Shown here in pieces: positions 34,009 through 42,603 of a DNA stretch of 64,000 nucleotides. Under the pieces are notes generated by a model, which saw nothing but the letters and a program-made list of their open reading frames with translations, did no database searches and was not told the DNA's origin. Positions within the stretch are counted from its first letter, which is position 1, and each line of letters starts with the position of its first letter. A program made the translations under genes and the position numbers. Source of the DNA: Agrobacterium vitis (GTDB lineage Bacteria > Pseudomonadota > Alphaproteobacteria > Rhizobiales > Rhizobiaceae); NCBI RefSeq assembly GCF_013426735.1, contig NZ_AP023272.1, forward strand, positions 3,454,501 to 3,518,500. The letters are read 5' to 3'.

Positions 34009-35124
34009 TTACTTGCCGGTCTTGATCTGGGTCCAGAGCCGGTTCAGGACGCGCTGTGATTTGGGATCGTAAGGCGAGATGGTGAACAGTCGCTTCATGG
34101 TCGCCTCGTCGGGATAGACGGAGGGATTGTTGAGCACATCGGCGCTGACCATTTTTTGCGAGGCCAGATTGCCATTGGCATAGGAAACGAAATCAGACGC
34201 CTTGGCGATCACCTCCGGCTTCATCAGATAATTGATGAAGGCATGGGCTTCCTCGACATTCTTGGCATCAGCCGGGATCGCCAGGTTGTCGAACCACATA
34301 TAGGTTCCTTCCTCGGGGATCACATAGGCGATTTCCACCCCATTCTTGGCCTCTTCCGCCCGCTTCTTGGCCTGGATCACATCGCCGGACCAGCCGATGG
34401 TGGCGCAGATGTCGCCATTGGCGAGATCATTCAGGTAGGAGGAGGAGTTGAAGGTCTTGGCGTTGGGCCGGATCGCCTGGTAGACCTTGGCGCCTGCTTC
34501 CAGATCGGCTGTTTTCTTGCTGTCAGCCGGTTTGCCGATGTAGTTCATGGCAATGGCGAAGGTTTCATCCGAAGCATCAAGGATGTTCAGGCCGCATTGC
34601 TTCAACTTCTTGGCGTTTTCCGGTTTGAAGATGAAGTCCCAGCTATCGACCTTGACGTCATCGCCGAAGATCGCCTTGATCTTTTTGACATTGTAACCAA
34701 TGCCTGTGGTGCCCCACATATAGTTGACGGCATATTGGTTGCCGGGGTCGTAATTGGCGAGCCGCTCCATGACCATCGGCCACATATTGGTAAGGTTCGG
34801 CAGTTTCGACTTGTCGAGCTTCTGGAATACGCCTGCCTGGATCTGCCGGGCCAGGAACGGACCGGTCGGCACCACCACATCATAGCCGGAACCACCGGCC
34901 AAAAGCTTGGTTTCCAACAGGTCATTGTTGTCAAAGACGTCATAGACGACCTTGATGCCGGTCTCCTTGGTAAAATCCTCAAGAATCTGCGGATCGATAT
35001 AGTCCGACCAATTGTAGACATGCACTTCCCGGTCGGCAGCACCGGCAGGCAGCGCGCCCGTCGATGCAGTGATGGACATGGCCGCAAAGGCGGCGGCAGC
35101 AAAGCGAATCCCGGTGGATGTCAT
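34009..35124 (-). CDS. potF: Putrescine-type periplasmic binding protein PotF
   Basis: This 371-residue precursor has a signal peptide (AAAAFAAMSITASTGALPAGA). The mature start REVHVYNWSDYIDPQILEDFTKETGIKVVYDVFDNNDLLETKLLAGGSGYDVVVPT is diagnostic for PotF/PotD-like polyamine receptors. Asp and Trp residues that bind the diamine in this family are visible (YNWSDYID, SGYDVVVP, GWSGDVIQAKKRAEEA, MWFDNLAIP). I chose ATG 35124 (AGGAGACG upstream). It heads the operon. The catabolic genes puuA and puuB lie at 48-51 kb. Confidence 0.92.
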   Translation of the reverse strand: MTSTGIRFAAAAFAAMSITASTGALPAGAADREVHVYNWSDYIDPQILEDFTKETGIKVVYDVFDNNDLLETKLLAGGSGYDVVVPTGPFLARQIQAGVFQKLDKSKLPNLTNMWPMVMERLANYDPGNQYAVNYMWGTTGIGYNVKKIKAIFGDDVKVDSWDFIFKPENAKKLKQCGLNILDASDETFAIAMNYIGKPADSKKTADLEAGAKVYQAIRPNAKTFNSSSYLNDLANGDICATIGWSGDVIQAKKRAEEAKNGVEIAYVIPEEGTYMWFDNLAIPADAKNVEEAHAFINYLMKPEVIAKASDFVSYANGNLASQKMVSADVLNNPSVYPDEATMKRLFTISPYDPKSQRVLNRLWTQIKTGK

Positions 35125-35246
35125 CACGTCTCCTGTTTCCAGGCCGTTGGGGGACACGGCCCGACGTTCCCATTATTTTTCACCAGACTAGAAAGGAAAA
35201 ATGCGGGCGACAAGCGTAATTTTCCGCAGCACAGCAAAGACTTGTT

Positions 35247-36656
35247 TTACTGGAAATCGAAGGCGCTTAATCCCGCCGTCATTTCGTCCAGTCCCAGTGG
35301 CCGGGTCATTGGCGGTTCGGCCCTGGAAAGACAGGCCTGCCGCTCGCAGATCCGGCAGGCCTGACCGATCCCCACCGGTGCCATCCGCGCCTCGCCATAG
35401 ACGGTGTCCTGTGCGTGAGCGAGATCGCAGCCAATCAGCAGGGCTGTCCGGCGGACCCGCTGCTGAAAGCCAGCCTGTGGCCCTTCCAGCGTGCGCGACA
35501 CGGTGAGAAAACCGGCGCCATCTGGGGCAACCACCGGCTCGACCAGAACCTGCCCGGGCTCTGAAAAGGCCGCATGAATGTTCAGCTTCGGACATTGGCC
35601 GCCGAACGTGGCGCGGGGAAAGCCCTGAGCCCCGGCCCGGCGGATGATATTGCCAGCATGATCGATTTCCATCAGGAAAAAGCCGATGCCCGCAGCGCCC
35701 GGCCTCTGCAATGTGACCAGCCGTGACGCTGCCTGCTCGAATGACACCCGGAACCGGGCGCGCAGCACGTCCACGTCATAGCGCGCCCGCTGCGCCGCTG
35801 CCAGAAAAGCACCGTAGGGCATGATCAACGCGTGGGCGGCGTAGCGCGCCAGTTCAAACCGGGCGATGCGGCCTGCTTCGTTCGAGGTCAGGGCCAGGGT
35901 TTCTAACTCGGCGCGTATTTCTTCACCCATCACAAGAAGACAGGCTTCCATGGCCATTTCCCGCAATTGGTCGAACGGCGACAGCCGTTCCGACAGGAAC
36001 AGCCGCATGGAATGGCGGTCGTAGCGGCGTCCGAGATGCGGCATGACATGCACGGGCAGCGCCCGCACGACAATGCCGTGTTGGGTGCGCAGCCAGGTTT
36101 TCAGCGCTGCTTCCAGCCCATCGCCCGGATCGAGCGCCGCATGAAAGGCTTCCGCTGCCGCCTCGATCAGGGGAAAATGCAGGCTGCGGCGCTCCAGCAC
36201 GTCGCGCACTTCATCCATCGGCAGCCGCGCCCCGGCCAGCGCCGTTTCATGGCCCTCGCGGGCCAGCAATTCGGCAAGGTCCGACAAGCGCTTGGCCTGT
36301 TCCCGGTAGGCGCGGTAAAGCTTGACCACGCCGCTGGCGGCATTGGGGGCCGCCTCGGCAAACTCAATCAACTCCTGATCGCCGGGAATTTCGCCCACCA
36401 GCAGCGGATCGGCAAACACTTCGCGCAGCGGCACCGAGCCACCGCCCGCATCGCCCTGTAATTCCTCCAGATCAACCTTGTAGACCGAGGCCAGTTTCAG
36501 CAGCAATTGTACGGTAAGCGGTCGCTGGTTGCGCTCGATCAGATTGAGGTAGGACGGCGAAATCCCCAACGCCTCGGCCATCGCCGTCTGGGTCAGGCCA
36601 AGGCCATTACGCACCCGCCGCACCCGTGGTCCCGCAAAGATCTTGTGGTCGGCCAT
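35247..36656 (-). CDS. XRE / short-chain fatty acyl regulator (ScfR/RamB type)
   Basis: This 469-residue regulator has an N-terminal XRE HTH (RVRRVRNGLGLTQTAMAEALGISPSYLNLIERNQRPLTVQLLLKLASVY). An IrrE/ImmA-like central region is followed by a C-terminal DUF2083 domain with a Cys cluster (GCDLAHAQDTVYGEARMAPVGIGQACRICERQACLSR). Relatives (RamB, ScfR) sense acyl-CoA status and control glyoxylate-cycle, acetate and propionate genes. It is divergent from aceA across 248 bp that contain repeated TTTACAA/TTGTAAA motifs, so aceA is the evident target. Confidence 0.9.
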   Translation of the reverse strand: MADHKIFAGPRVRRVRNGLGLTQTAMAEALGISPSYLNLIERNQRPLTVQLLLKLASVYKVDLEELQGDAGGGSVPLREVFADPLLVGEIPGDQELIEFAEAAPNAASGVVKLYRAYREQAKRLSDLAELLAREGHETALAGARLPMDEVRDVLERRSLHFPLIEAAAEAFHAALDPGDGLEAALKTWLRTQHGIVVRALPVHVMPHLGRRYDRHSMRLFLSERLSPFDQLREMAMEACLLVMGEEIRAELETLALTSNEAGRIARFELARYAAHALIMPYGAFLAAAQRARYDVDVLRARFRVSFEQAASRLVTLQRPGAAGIGFFLMEIDHAGNIIRRAGAQGFPRATFGGQCPKLNIHAAFSEPGQVLVEPVVAPDGAGFLTVSRTLEGPQAGFQQRVRRTALLIGCDLAHAQDTVYGEARMAPVGIGQACRICERQACLSRAEPPMTRPLGLDEMTAGLSAFDFQ

Positions 36657-36674
36657 GTCAGCCCCTCCGACAGG

Positions 36675-36830
36675 AATTTACAAAATTTACGCCTCGACGC
36701 ATCAAACCGGTGATTTACAATTTTTACAATATTACATCGCTCATTTGTAAACAACAAGACATCCTAACCTCTTTCAATTCGTTGTTTTATCGTTTTTTCT
36801 TGGGATTTTTTGCAGCGCATTGTAAAACAA
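36675..36830. promoter_or_regulatory. Cluster of TTTACAA / TTGTAAA motifs between the regulator and aceA
   Basis: Motifs seen are TTTACAAAATTTAC (36677-36690), TTTACAATTTTTACAAT (about 36714-36730), TTTGTAAAC (36744-36752) and TTGTAAAAC (36820-36828). These repeated A/T-flanked TTACAA/TTGTAA half-sites resemble RamB-type operators. They lie in an otherwise AT-rich promoter region. Confidence 0.5.
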
Positions 36831-36904
36831 GTCACATCAGACCAGCAGGAAAGCAGCAAGAGGAGCGCGGTATTCCTGCATGAAAACGACAAGAGGAGAC
36901 TGCC

Positions 36905-38194
36905 ATGACTGATTTTTACAAACTCGTTCCCTCCGCGCCACAAGGCCGTTTCGATGGCGTTGAGCGGACCTATTCGGCAGAGGATGTCAAGCGGCTGCGT
37001 GGCTCCGTGGAGATCCGCTATTCGCTGGCGGAAATGGGGGCGAACCGGTTGTGGCAGCTGATCGGCCAGGAGGATTTCGTCAATGCGCTGGGGGCGCTGT
37101 CGGGCAATCAGGCCATGCAGATGGTCCGCGCCGGGTTGAAGGCGATCTACCTTTCCGGCTGGCAGGTTGCGGCGGATGCCAATACCGCGTCCTCCATGTA
37201 TCCCGACCAATCGCTCTACCCCGCCAATGCGGCCCCGGAACTGGCCAAGCGGATCAACAAGACCCTGCAACGGGCCGACCAGATCGAAACTCAGGAAGGC
37301 AAGGGCCTGTCGGTCGAAACCTGGTTTGCGCCGATTGTTGCCGATGCCGAGGCAGGTTTTGGCGGGCCGCTCAATGCTTTCGAGATCATGAAGGCCTTTA
37401 TCGAGGCAGGTGCGGCGGGCGTCCATTATGAGGACCAGTTGGCGTCGGAGAAGAAATGCGGCCATTTGGGCGGCAAGGTGTTGATCCCGACCGCTGCGCA
37501 TATCCGCAACCTGACCGCCGCCCGGCTTGCCGCTGACGTGATGGGCACGCCAACGCTGATCATTGCCCGCACCGATGCGGAGGCCGCCAAGCTGTTGACC
37601 TCTGATATCGACGAGCGCGACCAGCCCTTTGTGGACTATGATGCGGGCCGCACCGCCGAAGGCTTTTACCAGGTACGAAACGGCATCGAGCCCTGCATTG
37701 CCCGCGCCATTTCCTATGCGCCCTATTGCGATCTGATCTGGATGGAGACCTCCAAGCCGGATCTGGAACAGGCCCGCAAATTCGCGGAGGCCGTGCATAA
37801 AGTGCATCCAGGCAAGAAGCTAGCCTATAATTGCTCGCCATCGTTCAACTGGAAAAAGAACCTCGATGACGCGACGATTGCCAAGTACCAGAAGGAACTG
37901 GGCGCCATGGGCTACAAGTTCCAGTTCATCACCCTGGCCGGCTTCCATCAGCTGAACTACGGCATGTTTGAGCTGGCGCGCGGCTACAAGGATCGGCAGA
38001 TGTCCGCCTATTCCGAGCTGCAACAGGCGGAATTCGCCGCAGAAGCCAATGGCTACACCGCCACCAAGCATCAGCGCGAAGTCGGCACCGGTTATTTCGA
38101 CGCGGTTTCCATGGCGATTTCCGGCGGCACGTCCTCAACCACGGCCATGAAGGAGTCGACCGAACATGACCAGTTCCGCCCTGCTGCTGAATGA
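36905..38194 (+). CDS. aceA: Isocitrate lyase
   Basis: Isocitrate lyase cleaves isocitrate to glyoxylate and succinate, the first step of the glyoxylate shunt. The 429-residue protein has [18 protein letters not shown] sequence, [18 protein letters not shown], the [31 protein letters not shown] segment, and the catalytic loop KKCGH (residues 183-187, Cys185). [40 protein letters not shown] is also present. The length matches alphaproteobacterial AceA. AGAGGAGA lies upstream of the ATG. Malate synthase is not in the window. Regulation is probably by the divergent ScfR/RamB-type protein. Confidence 0.96.
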   Translation: MTDFYKLVPSAPQGRFDGVERTYSAEDVKRLRGSVEIRYSLAEMGANRLWQLIGQEDFVNALGALSGNQAMQMVRAGLKAIYLSGWQVAADANTASSMYPDQSLYPANAAPELAKRINKTLQRADQIETQEGKGLSVETWFAPIVADAEAGFGGPLNAFEIMKAFIEAGAAGVHYEDQLASEKKCGHLGGKVLIPTAAHIRNLTAARLAADVMGTPTLIIARTDAEAAKLLTSDIDERDQPFVDYDAGRTAEGFYQVRNGIEPCIARAISYAPYCDLIWMETSKPDLEQARKFAEAVHKVHPGKKLAYNCSPSFNWKKNLDDATIAKYQKELGAMGYKFQFITLAGFHQLNYGMFELARGYKDRQMSAYSELQQAEFAAEANGYTATKHQREVGTGYFDAVSMAISGGTSSTTAMKESTEHDQFRPAAE

Positions 38195-38267
38195 GTTTTG
38201 GGCCGTTGCCCTGCTGATATCCACCGCCTTGGTCGGTCGAAAATTGACCGCTGCCTTTATCGCAATT

Positions 38268-38287
38268 CCCGCCCGGTCTCGGGCGGG
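38268..38287 (+). terminator. GC-rich hairpin downstream of aceA
   Basis: CCCGCCCG / CGGGCGGG with a 4-nt loop lies 75 bp past the aceA stop. There is no T tract, so it may protect or terminate the aceA message only partly. The next small gene follows 60 bp on. Confidence 0.5.
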
Positions 38288-38346
38288 GCAAACTCTTAAA
38301 AACCTCCAGGCCTTTCAAAAACCCCAGACATAAGAGGAGCAATGCC

Positions 38347-38607
38347 ATGACACCCCAGACCCGCGTTAAAGAACGTGCCGAAGAACAGGCAACCGCCATG
38401 AATGCCGACCAGCAGGCGCTGATTCGGATGCTGGCCAATGATCTGCATCGGCTGAACCATTCCGTCATGAAAGCCGTCGAGGCCGGTGTTTCCGTCGAGC
38501 TGGTCCGCTCCGCCCGCCACCATGGTGGCGACGGTAACTGGGGCGATCTGCTGATCCCGGTCGTGGTTACGCAAGGGATTGCGGCTCAGGGCATCAAGGC
38601 CGCCTGA
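38347..38607 (+). CDS. Small conserved hypothetical protein after aceA
   Basis: This 86-residue soluble protein carries AMNADQQALIRMLANDLHRLNHSVMKAVEAGVSVELVRSARHHGGDGNWGDLLIPVVVTQG. It is helical at the start, with a short His/Gly segment in the middle. I do not recognise a family. An AAGAGGAG sequence just upstream supports translation. It is co-directional with aceA, with a hairpin in between, so it may be a lower-level partner of the glyoxylate-shunt transcript. Confidence 0.7.
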   Translation: MTPQTRVKERAEEQATAMNADQQALIRMLANDLHRLNHSVMKAVEAGVSVELVRSARHHGGDGNWGDLLIPVVVTQGIAAQGIKAA

Positions 38608-38626
38608 TATGCAAATGACGAGCGTG

Positions 38627-38654
38627 TTTAGCCCGGCTGGAAGGTCGGGCTAAA
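38627..38654. terminator. Bidirectional terminator-like hairpin between convergent genes
   Basis: TTTAGCCCG (38627-38635) and CGGGCTAAA (38646-38654) form a 9-bp perfect stem. The right arm overlaps the stop codon of the MFS gene. Flanking A/T runs are within the stem, as in bidirectional terminators. Confidence 0.65.
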
Positions 38655-39843
38655 CGGCCTTCCCGCTGGTTTTAGCCTTGAGACGCAGGCCCAGAACCAA
38701 GGGGACGCTGATAGCATAAACGGCAATGACCGCCATCCAGATGCCGCCCGGCCAATAGTCCCGGATGAAAAAGTAAACGCTTGAAAACATCAGGGGGCCG
38801 ATAATGGCGGCGAGGCTGAGGGCGGAAGCCAGCACGCCCTGGAATTGGCCTTGCTTATCCGCATCGACCTGGGCGGTTGCGAGCGATTGCAGGGCCGGAA
38901 CGCCGATGCCGCTCAGGGAAAAAACCGGCATGATCGCAAACACCATCCAGCTTTCGGTTGCAAAGGCAATGACGGTCAACGAAAGGCAGGCGCTGGAAAC
39001 GCCGATCAGAATGGCGATCCGTTCGCCAAACAGCTTGACCGCCGGGCCGGGAAGAAAGGTCTGGGCAAGCGCCTGACAGATGCCGAACGCGCCGAGCGAC
39101 AGGCCGATCCACAGCCCGTTCCACTGAAACGCATCGCCACCCCACAGCGCCCAGCAGGTGGCATAGGCTTCACCCGTCAGGCTGAAGATGAAAAACAGGA
39201 TGACCATCGGCAGCAGGTTTTTCAGCGACAACGCCCATTTCAAAGGCCGCAGCGGATTGATGGCCGCCAGATGGATCTTCTCCCGCGTCGGAATGCGGGA
39301 TTCCGGCAGCACGAAAAACGCCAGCAGCAGATTGCCGCCATTCAGCACGGCGGCGGCAATGAAGGGCAGCCGCAGCCAATAATCCCCCAGCGCCCCGCCG
39401 ATAATTGGGCCGAAGATAAAGCCCAGGCCAAACATCGCATTAAACAGCCCAAAACGCCGCGCCCGCTGATCTTCCCGCGAAATATCCGTCACATAGGCCG
39501 TCGCCACCGACATGTTCGCGCTGGTCAACCCGGTAATGGCGCGACCCAGCAGCAGCAGCCAGAGATTGTCGGCAAAAGCGAGAAACAGATAATTGACCGA
39601 CGCCCCCGCCAGCGAAATCAACAGGATCGGACGACGACCAAGCCGATCACTGAGCGATCCCAGGATCGGCGCAAAGATAAACTGAATAACAGCATGAAGC
39701 GCCACCAACAGACCAATATAGGGCGCCACATTCTGGATATGCGTCACCTCCCGCAACAAAGCCGGCAAAATGGGAAAGATGAGGCCAAACCCAACCGCAT
39801 CAAGAGCGACGGTGGCGAAGATAACGACGAGAGCTTTGTTCAT
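38650..39843 (-). CDS. MFS transporter, TetA-type 12-TM drug:proton antiporter
   Basis: This 397-residue major facilitator protein has the conserved loop 2-3 motif GSLSDRLGRRPILL and the drug-antiporter start ALVVIFATVALDAVGFGLIFPILPALL. FGLGFIFGPIIGGALGDYW (motif C) lies in TM5, typical of TetA-like exporters. About twelve hydrophobic segments are visible. Chromosomal relatives in rhizobia often export compounds other than tetracycline, so no resistance phenotype is claimed. No TetR gene is adjacent. Confidence 0.88.
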   Translation of the reverse strand: MNKALVVIFATVALDAVGFGLIFPILPALLREVTHIQNVAPYIGLLVALHAVIQFIFAPILGSLSDRLGRRPILLISLAGASVNYLFLAFADNLWLLLLGRAITGLTSANMSVATAYVTDISREDQRARRFGLFNAMFGLGFIFGPIIGGALGDYWLRLPFIAAAVLNGGNLLLAFFVLPESRIPTREKIHLAAINPLRPLKWALSLKNLLPMVILFFIFSLTGEAYATCWALWGGDAFQWNGLWIGLSLGAFGICQALAQTFLPGPAVKLFGERIAILIGVSSACLSLTVIAFATESWMVFAIMPVFSLSGIGVPALQSLATAQVDADKQGQFQGVLASALSLAAIIGPLMFSSVYFFIRDYWPGGIWMAVIAVYAISVPLVLGLRLKAKTSGKAV

Positions 39844-40071
39844 AGCGCATTCCGGTTACAGCATTTTCTGCAGAAGTGCGATGCGGTTTTGTGATCGGAA
39901 ATGCGCGCAAGCAAAGAGTGGGCAGGTCAATGGTCAGAGAAAACGGCGATGGCTGGCGGCTTGGCCTGATAAGGTTCGAACATGCGTTCAGGTCTCGTCC
40001 ACTTCCGGCCCAAAGCGGACAGAGAGTCATTTAAGATATTGCCATCGGCATCCGTCATATGTTTGGCGAAC

Positions 40072-40713
40072 TCAGAAATAAGCTCTGATCGGATGGCCGC
40101 GTTCGCCCCAGAACATGAACCATTGCCCAGCGGCACGTACGATGTCCATTTGTTCTTGCAATGGGAGGGTCGCGGCTGGCTTGGAGAAGGATAGACGGGA
40201 GAGCAGACTTTTGCGCTTTTCCCGCGGCGATGTTTCGGCTGCATGTGCAGCTTCCAGCAGCGCTCGCCCGTAGTCGAGCGCTGCCCCGGGGAGCTTGTGT
40301 TCCCATGCCTCTGCCAGCATTTCATCGCTGATCACATTTGTACAATCCTCCAGGAATGATCCCCTGAAACTCGTCTCGTCCACACCATCATAGGAGCCCG
40401 CATTCGAATAGACCGGAAGGCCATCGCATTCAACGAGTTGCAGAACATAGTGTCCATGGAACTGCATCAAGGTTTGCGCGATCTCATCGGATGTTTGCGC
40501 TTGTTGCGCCTTGATGATCCAAGCATCTGCTGCGGCATCGTACCCGACACGCGGTGCGCCAACATTTTCGTAGGCAGGAGTGCTGATCTCGTTGAACCGG
40601 GCAATATCCGCGTCCGACAATTCGTCGTTTGCAAACACTCGCTCGATTAGCCGCCGCCACTCCACTTCGTGCCCGGCTTTCGCGCAGCCTTCTACAACTA
40701 GATCGAGCCCCAT
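40072..40713 (-). CDS. Conserved hypothetical protein, possibly 3'-frameshifted
   Basis: This acidic soluble protein of 213 residues has WRRLIERVFANDELSDADIARFNEISTPAYENVG, AWIIKAQQAQTSDEIAQTLMQFHGHYVLQLVECDGLPVYSN and DETSFRGSFLEDC. GGAGG lies upstream of the ATG. I do not know the family; the fold resembles small DUF4375-type proteins, but without a shared motif. At the 3' end the adjacent frame continues in coding-like fashion (SELISEFAKHMTDADGNILNDSLSAL, ending at 39927). The original gene may therefore have been about 45 residues longer, with a frameshift near 40,085. It stands alone between an MFS gene and the MITE. Confidence 0.65.
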   Translation of the reverse strand: MGLDLVVEGCAKAGHEVEWRRLIERVFANDELSDADIARFNEISTPAYENVGAPRVGYDAAADAWIIKAQQAQTSDEIAQTLMQFHGHYVLQLVECDGLPVYSNAGSYDGVDETSFRGSFLEDCTNVISDEMLAEAWEHKLPGAALDYGRALLEAAHAAETSPREKRKSLLSRLSFSKPAATLPLQEQMDIVRAAGQWFMFWGERGHPIRAYF

Positions 40714-40789
40714 AGAGCCTCCAAGATTGAACTAACTCGAACCGTATATCGAGAACATTCTCCGGATTGTCTAGTGTCCGCTTCTGGCG

Positions 40790-40978
40790 GATACTGTTGA
40801 AAAACTCCCCTGAGCAGCGGTAAGGGGGCGCCTTTCCCGGATCGTCAGGTATAGTTTTATGACGGTGCGGGACAGATGAAACCACTTTGCGTCTGACGTG
40901 CTGGGGAGCGTGGCATGCGCAATATTATTTCAGTGAGCCCGAAGGAAAAGCCGCCTGCTGGAGTTTTTCAACAGTATC
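40790..40978. mobile_element. MITE-like element, 189 bp, 19-bp perfect inverted repeats, GGCG target duplication
   Basis: The left end 40,790-40,808 (GATACTGTTGAAAAACTCC) is repeated exactly inverted at 40,960-40,978. Both ends are flanked by GGCG (40,786-40,789 and 40,979-40,982). Removing the element and one GGCG rejoins a smooth intergenic sequence. The 151-bp interior has no reading frame of note, so it must be mobilised in trans. The terminus recalls IS1182- or IS5-like elements; no parent element is in this window. Confidence 0.85.
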
Positions 40979-41067
40979 GGCGCTTAACAGCCAAGATCCC
41001 CTAGTTTCTCGATTCTAAATTACCTTATGCCTTGCGAGCTACGACGCGATAGCCTTGCATCCAGCAC

Positions 41068-42018
41068 TCAGAATGCCTGCGTCTGACCGTGCAACCACTT
41101 TACAAAAAGCACTGCTGGTGGATGGAGGGTTCCGTTGCTTGGATAGACCACATGGTAGTTCATTTCCGCGGAAAGACTTTCGGTGACGGCTTTAACCAAT
41201 TGGCCAGAGGAGATTTCATCGACCGCAAGTATGGACCGCACCAGAGCAAAGCCTTCTCCCCGCCGACACGCCTCTAACATCTCATCGAACGTGGGGAAGA
41301 CCACCATTTTCGCAAGATATTCGGAAATCCAATCTGCGCCTTCGATGCCGAAGAGTTCCAGCATCCAGCGTCGCCAATCCAGCCTGGTGTGATAGGCGTC
41401 CGCATGAGTTAAAAACGGAGCGGCGGCAAAAGCGTTTCGCGGGGGAAGTCGTTCGGAAAGCTTCGGTGAACACACTGCAAATTCCTCGTCGGCGGAGAGC
41501 GCAAACCCGCCTTGACCTTGCACAGGTTGAGCCAAGCGAATCTGGACGTCTGCACCTCCATCGGAAAAAACATCGCGTCGATAGTCTTGGCTAAGCCGAA
41601 GCGAAATTTCCGGATGCAATGCCAAGAAGGCGTCAAGCCGACGGGCAAGCCAATAGCGATAAAGCTCGGGAGCAACGACCACATGCAAATCATTATGCCG
41701 GGACTGCGGGCGGGCGACTTCCAATGCGTCTGAGACACCGCGAAGCTGACTTTGCAGCTGGAAGGCAAGCGCTCGCGCGTTCGCCGTTGGTTTCATGGTT
41801 TTACCCGACCGCTCGAACAGTCGTTGCTCAACAAAGCCCTCCAACTGAGAAATATGGTGGCTAACGGCGCTTTGCGTCAAATGAAGCCGAGCTGCCGTCT
41901 TCGTTACACTTCCAGACTGTACGACCTCGACGAATGATAACAGGATCGACCACGATGGTATTCCACGACGCATCCATCGAAATTCATCATGATAAGCATG
42001 ATCAGACTTTGTTTTCAT
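41068..42018 (-). CDS. LysR-family regulator (GcvA-like)
   Basis: This 316-residue LysR protein has an HTH of the form SFVEVVQSGSVTKTAARLHLTQSAVSHHISQLEGFVEQRLFERSGKTMKPT. Its effector-binding domain ends in RRGEGFALVRSILAVDEISSGQLVKA, as in the GcvA/AmpR subgroup (SILA...E at this place is typical). The start is uncertain: ATG 42018 leaves a short basic extension before WSILLSFVEVV, and ATG 41973 is an alternative. The frame is open another 78 codons upstream. No obvious target is divergent, because the flanking region is a non-coding repeat. The target is unknown. Confidence 0.82.
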   Translation of the reverse strand: MKTKSDHAYHDEFRWMRRGIPSWSILLSFVEVVQSGSVTKTAARLHLTQSAVSHHISQLEGFVEQRLFERSGKTMKPTANARALAFQLQSQLRGVSDALEVARPQSRHNDLHVVVAPELYRYWLARRLDAFLALHPEISLRLSQDYRRDVFSDGGADVQIRLAQPVQGQGGFALSADEEFAVCSPKLSERLPPRNAFAAAPFLTHADAYHTRLDWRRWMLELFGIEGADWISEYLAKMVVFPTFDEMLEACRRGEGFALVRSILAVDEISSGQLVKAVTESLSAEMNYHVVYPSNGTLHPPAVLFVKWLHGQTQAF

Positions 42019-42344
42019 TTCCCGCAAACTCCCGTGATCATTGACGGAACCTAACAGGTTTTGGAGAAAATCATGAGGATTATCTATCGATTGATACGGC
42101 GCTGGAGAAGTCGCCGGTGCGCGGAACCTCCAATAACCCTCTATAGTGATGTCGGCCTTGAGCTTCCCTTTGAGAAGGCCCATTGGCAAAGCTTCAACCG
42201 TTGGTGACAAAATTGTACCGTCTGACATGGTTGGCCAAAATGCTTCCGCCATTGGCGCAAAGCAATCGCATTCACAGCCGGTTCAGCCCCTTTGCACCGA
42301 CGGGCAAGGATATCCTCGCGCTGAGTAAACGTAAGCGCCCGCTC

Positions 42345-42480
42345 GCCCCCTCACCCCGCCTCCGCTATGCTCGGCGGACCTCTCCCCGCTGGGGCGAGGA
42401 AACAACAGGCGCTGCGGCTCTTTCCCTCTTCTCCCCATCGGGGAGAAGGTGGCGGCAGCCGGATGAGGGGGGCGGAGCCA
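42345..42480. repeat. GC-rich intergenic repeat of the common rhizobial type
   Basis: GCCCCCTCACCCCGCC... and ...CTCCCCATCGGGGAGAAGGTGGC...GGATGAGGGGGGC face each other, with CTCCCCGCTGGGGCGAGG inside. This CTCC-rich mosaic is a frequent intergenic unit in Rhizobiales. The 585-bp gap 42,019-42,603 holds this repeat and the terminator of the chemoreceptor gene; I see no gene in it. Confidence 0.55.
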
Positions 42481-42551
42481 ACACGGCGAACGTAATCAAT
42501 AATGGCTCTTGATCTCAAATATGCCGGTTATCATTTCATATCAAACGCTTA

Positions 42552-42581
42552 TAAAAAACGCCCGGTCTCTCAACCGGGCGT
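42552..42581 (-). terminator. Rho-independent terminator after the chemoreceptor gene
   Basis: The minus-strand stem CGCCCGGTT / gACCGGGCG is followed by TTTTTTAT. It lies 23 bp past the receptor stop. Confidence 0.85.
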
Positions 42582-42603
42582 CCATCACCTCATACCATAT
42601 CCA

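Noticed and set aside
38166..38333. Short frame overlapping the aceA 3' end
   Set aside because: It overlaps aceA, has no SD and contains the GC hairpin; no support as a gene.
42183..42512. 109-codon frame in the gap before the chemoreceptor
   Set aside because: Its translation is the intergenic CTCC-rich repeat (SPRLRYARRTSPRWGEE-type), a well-known spurious protein source.
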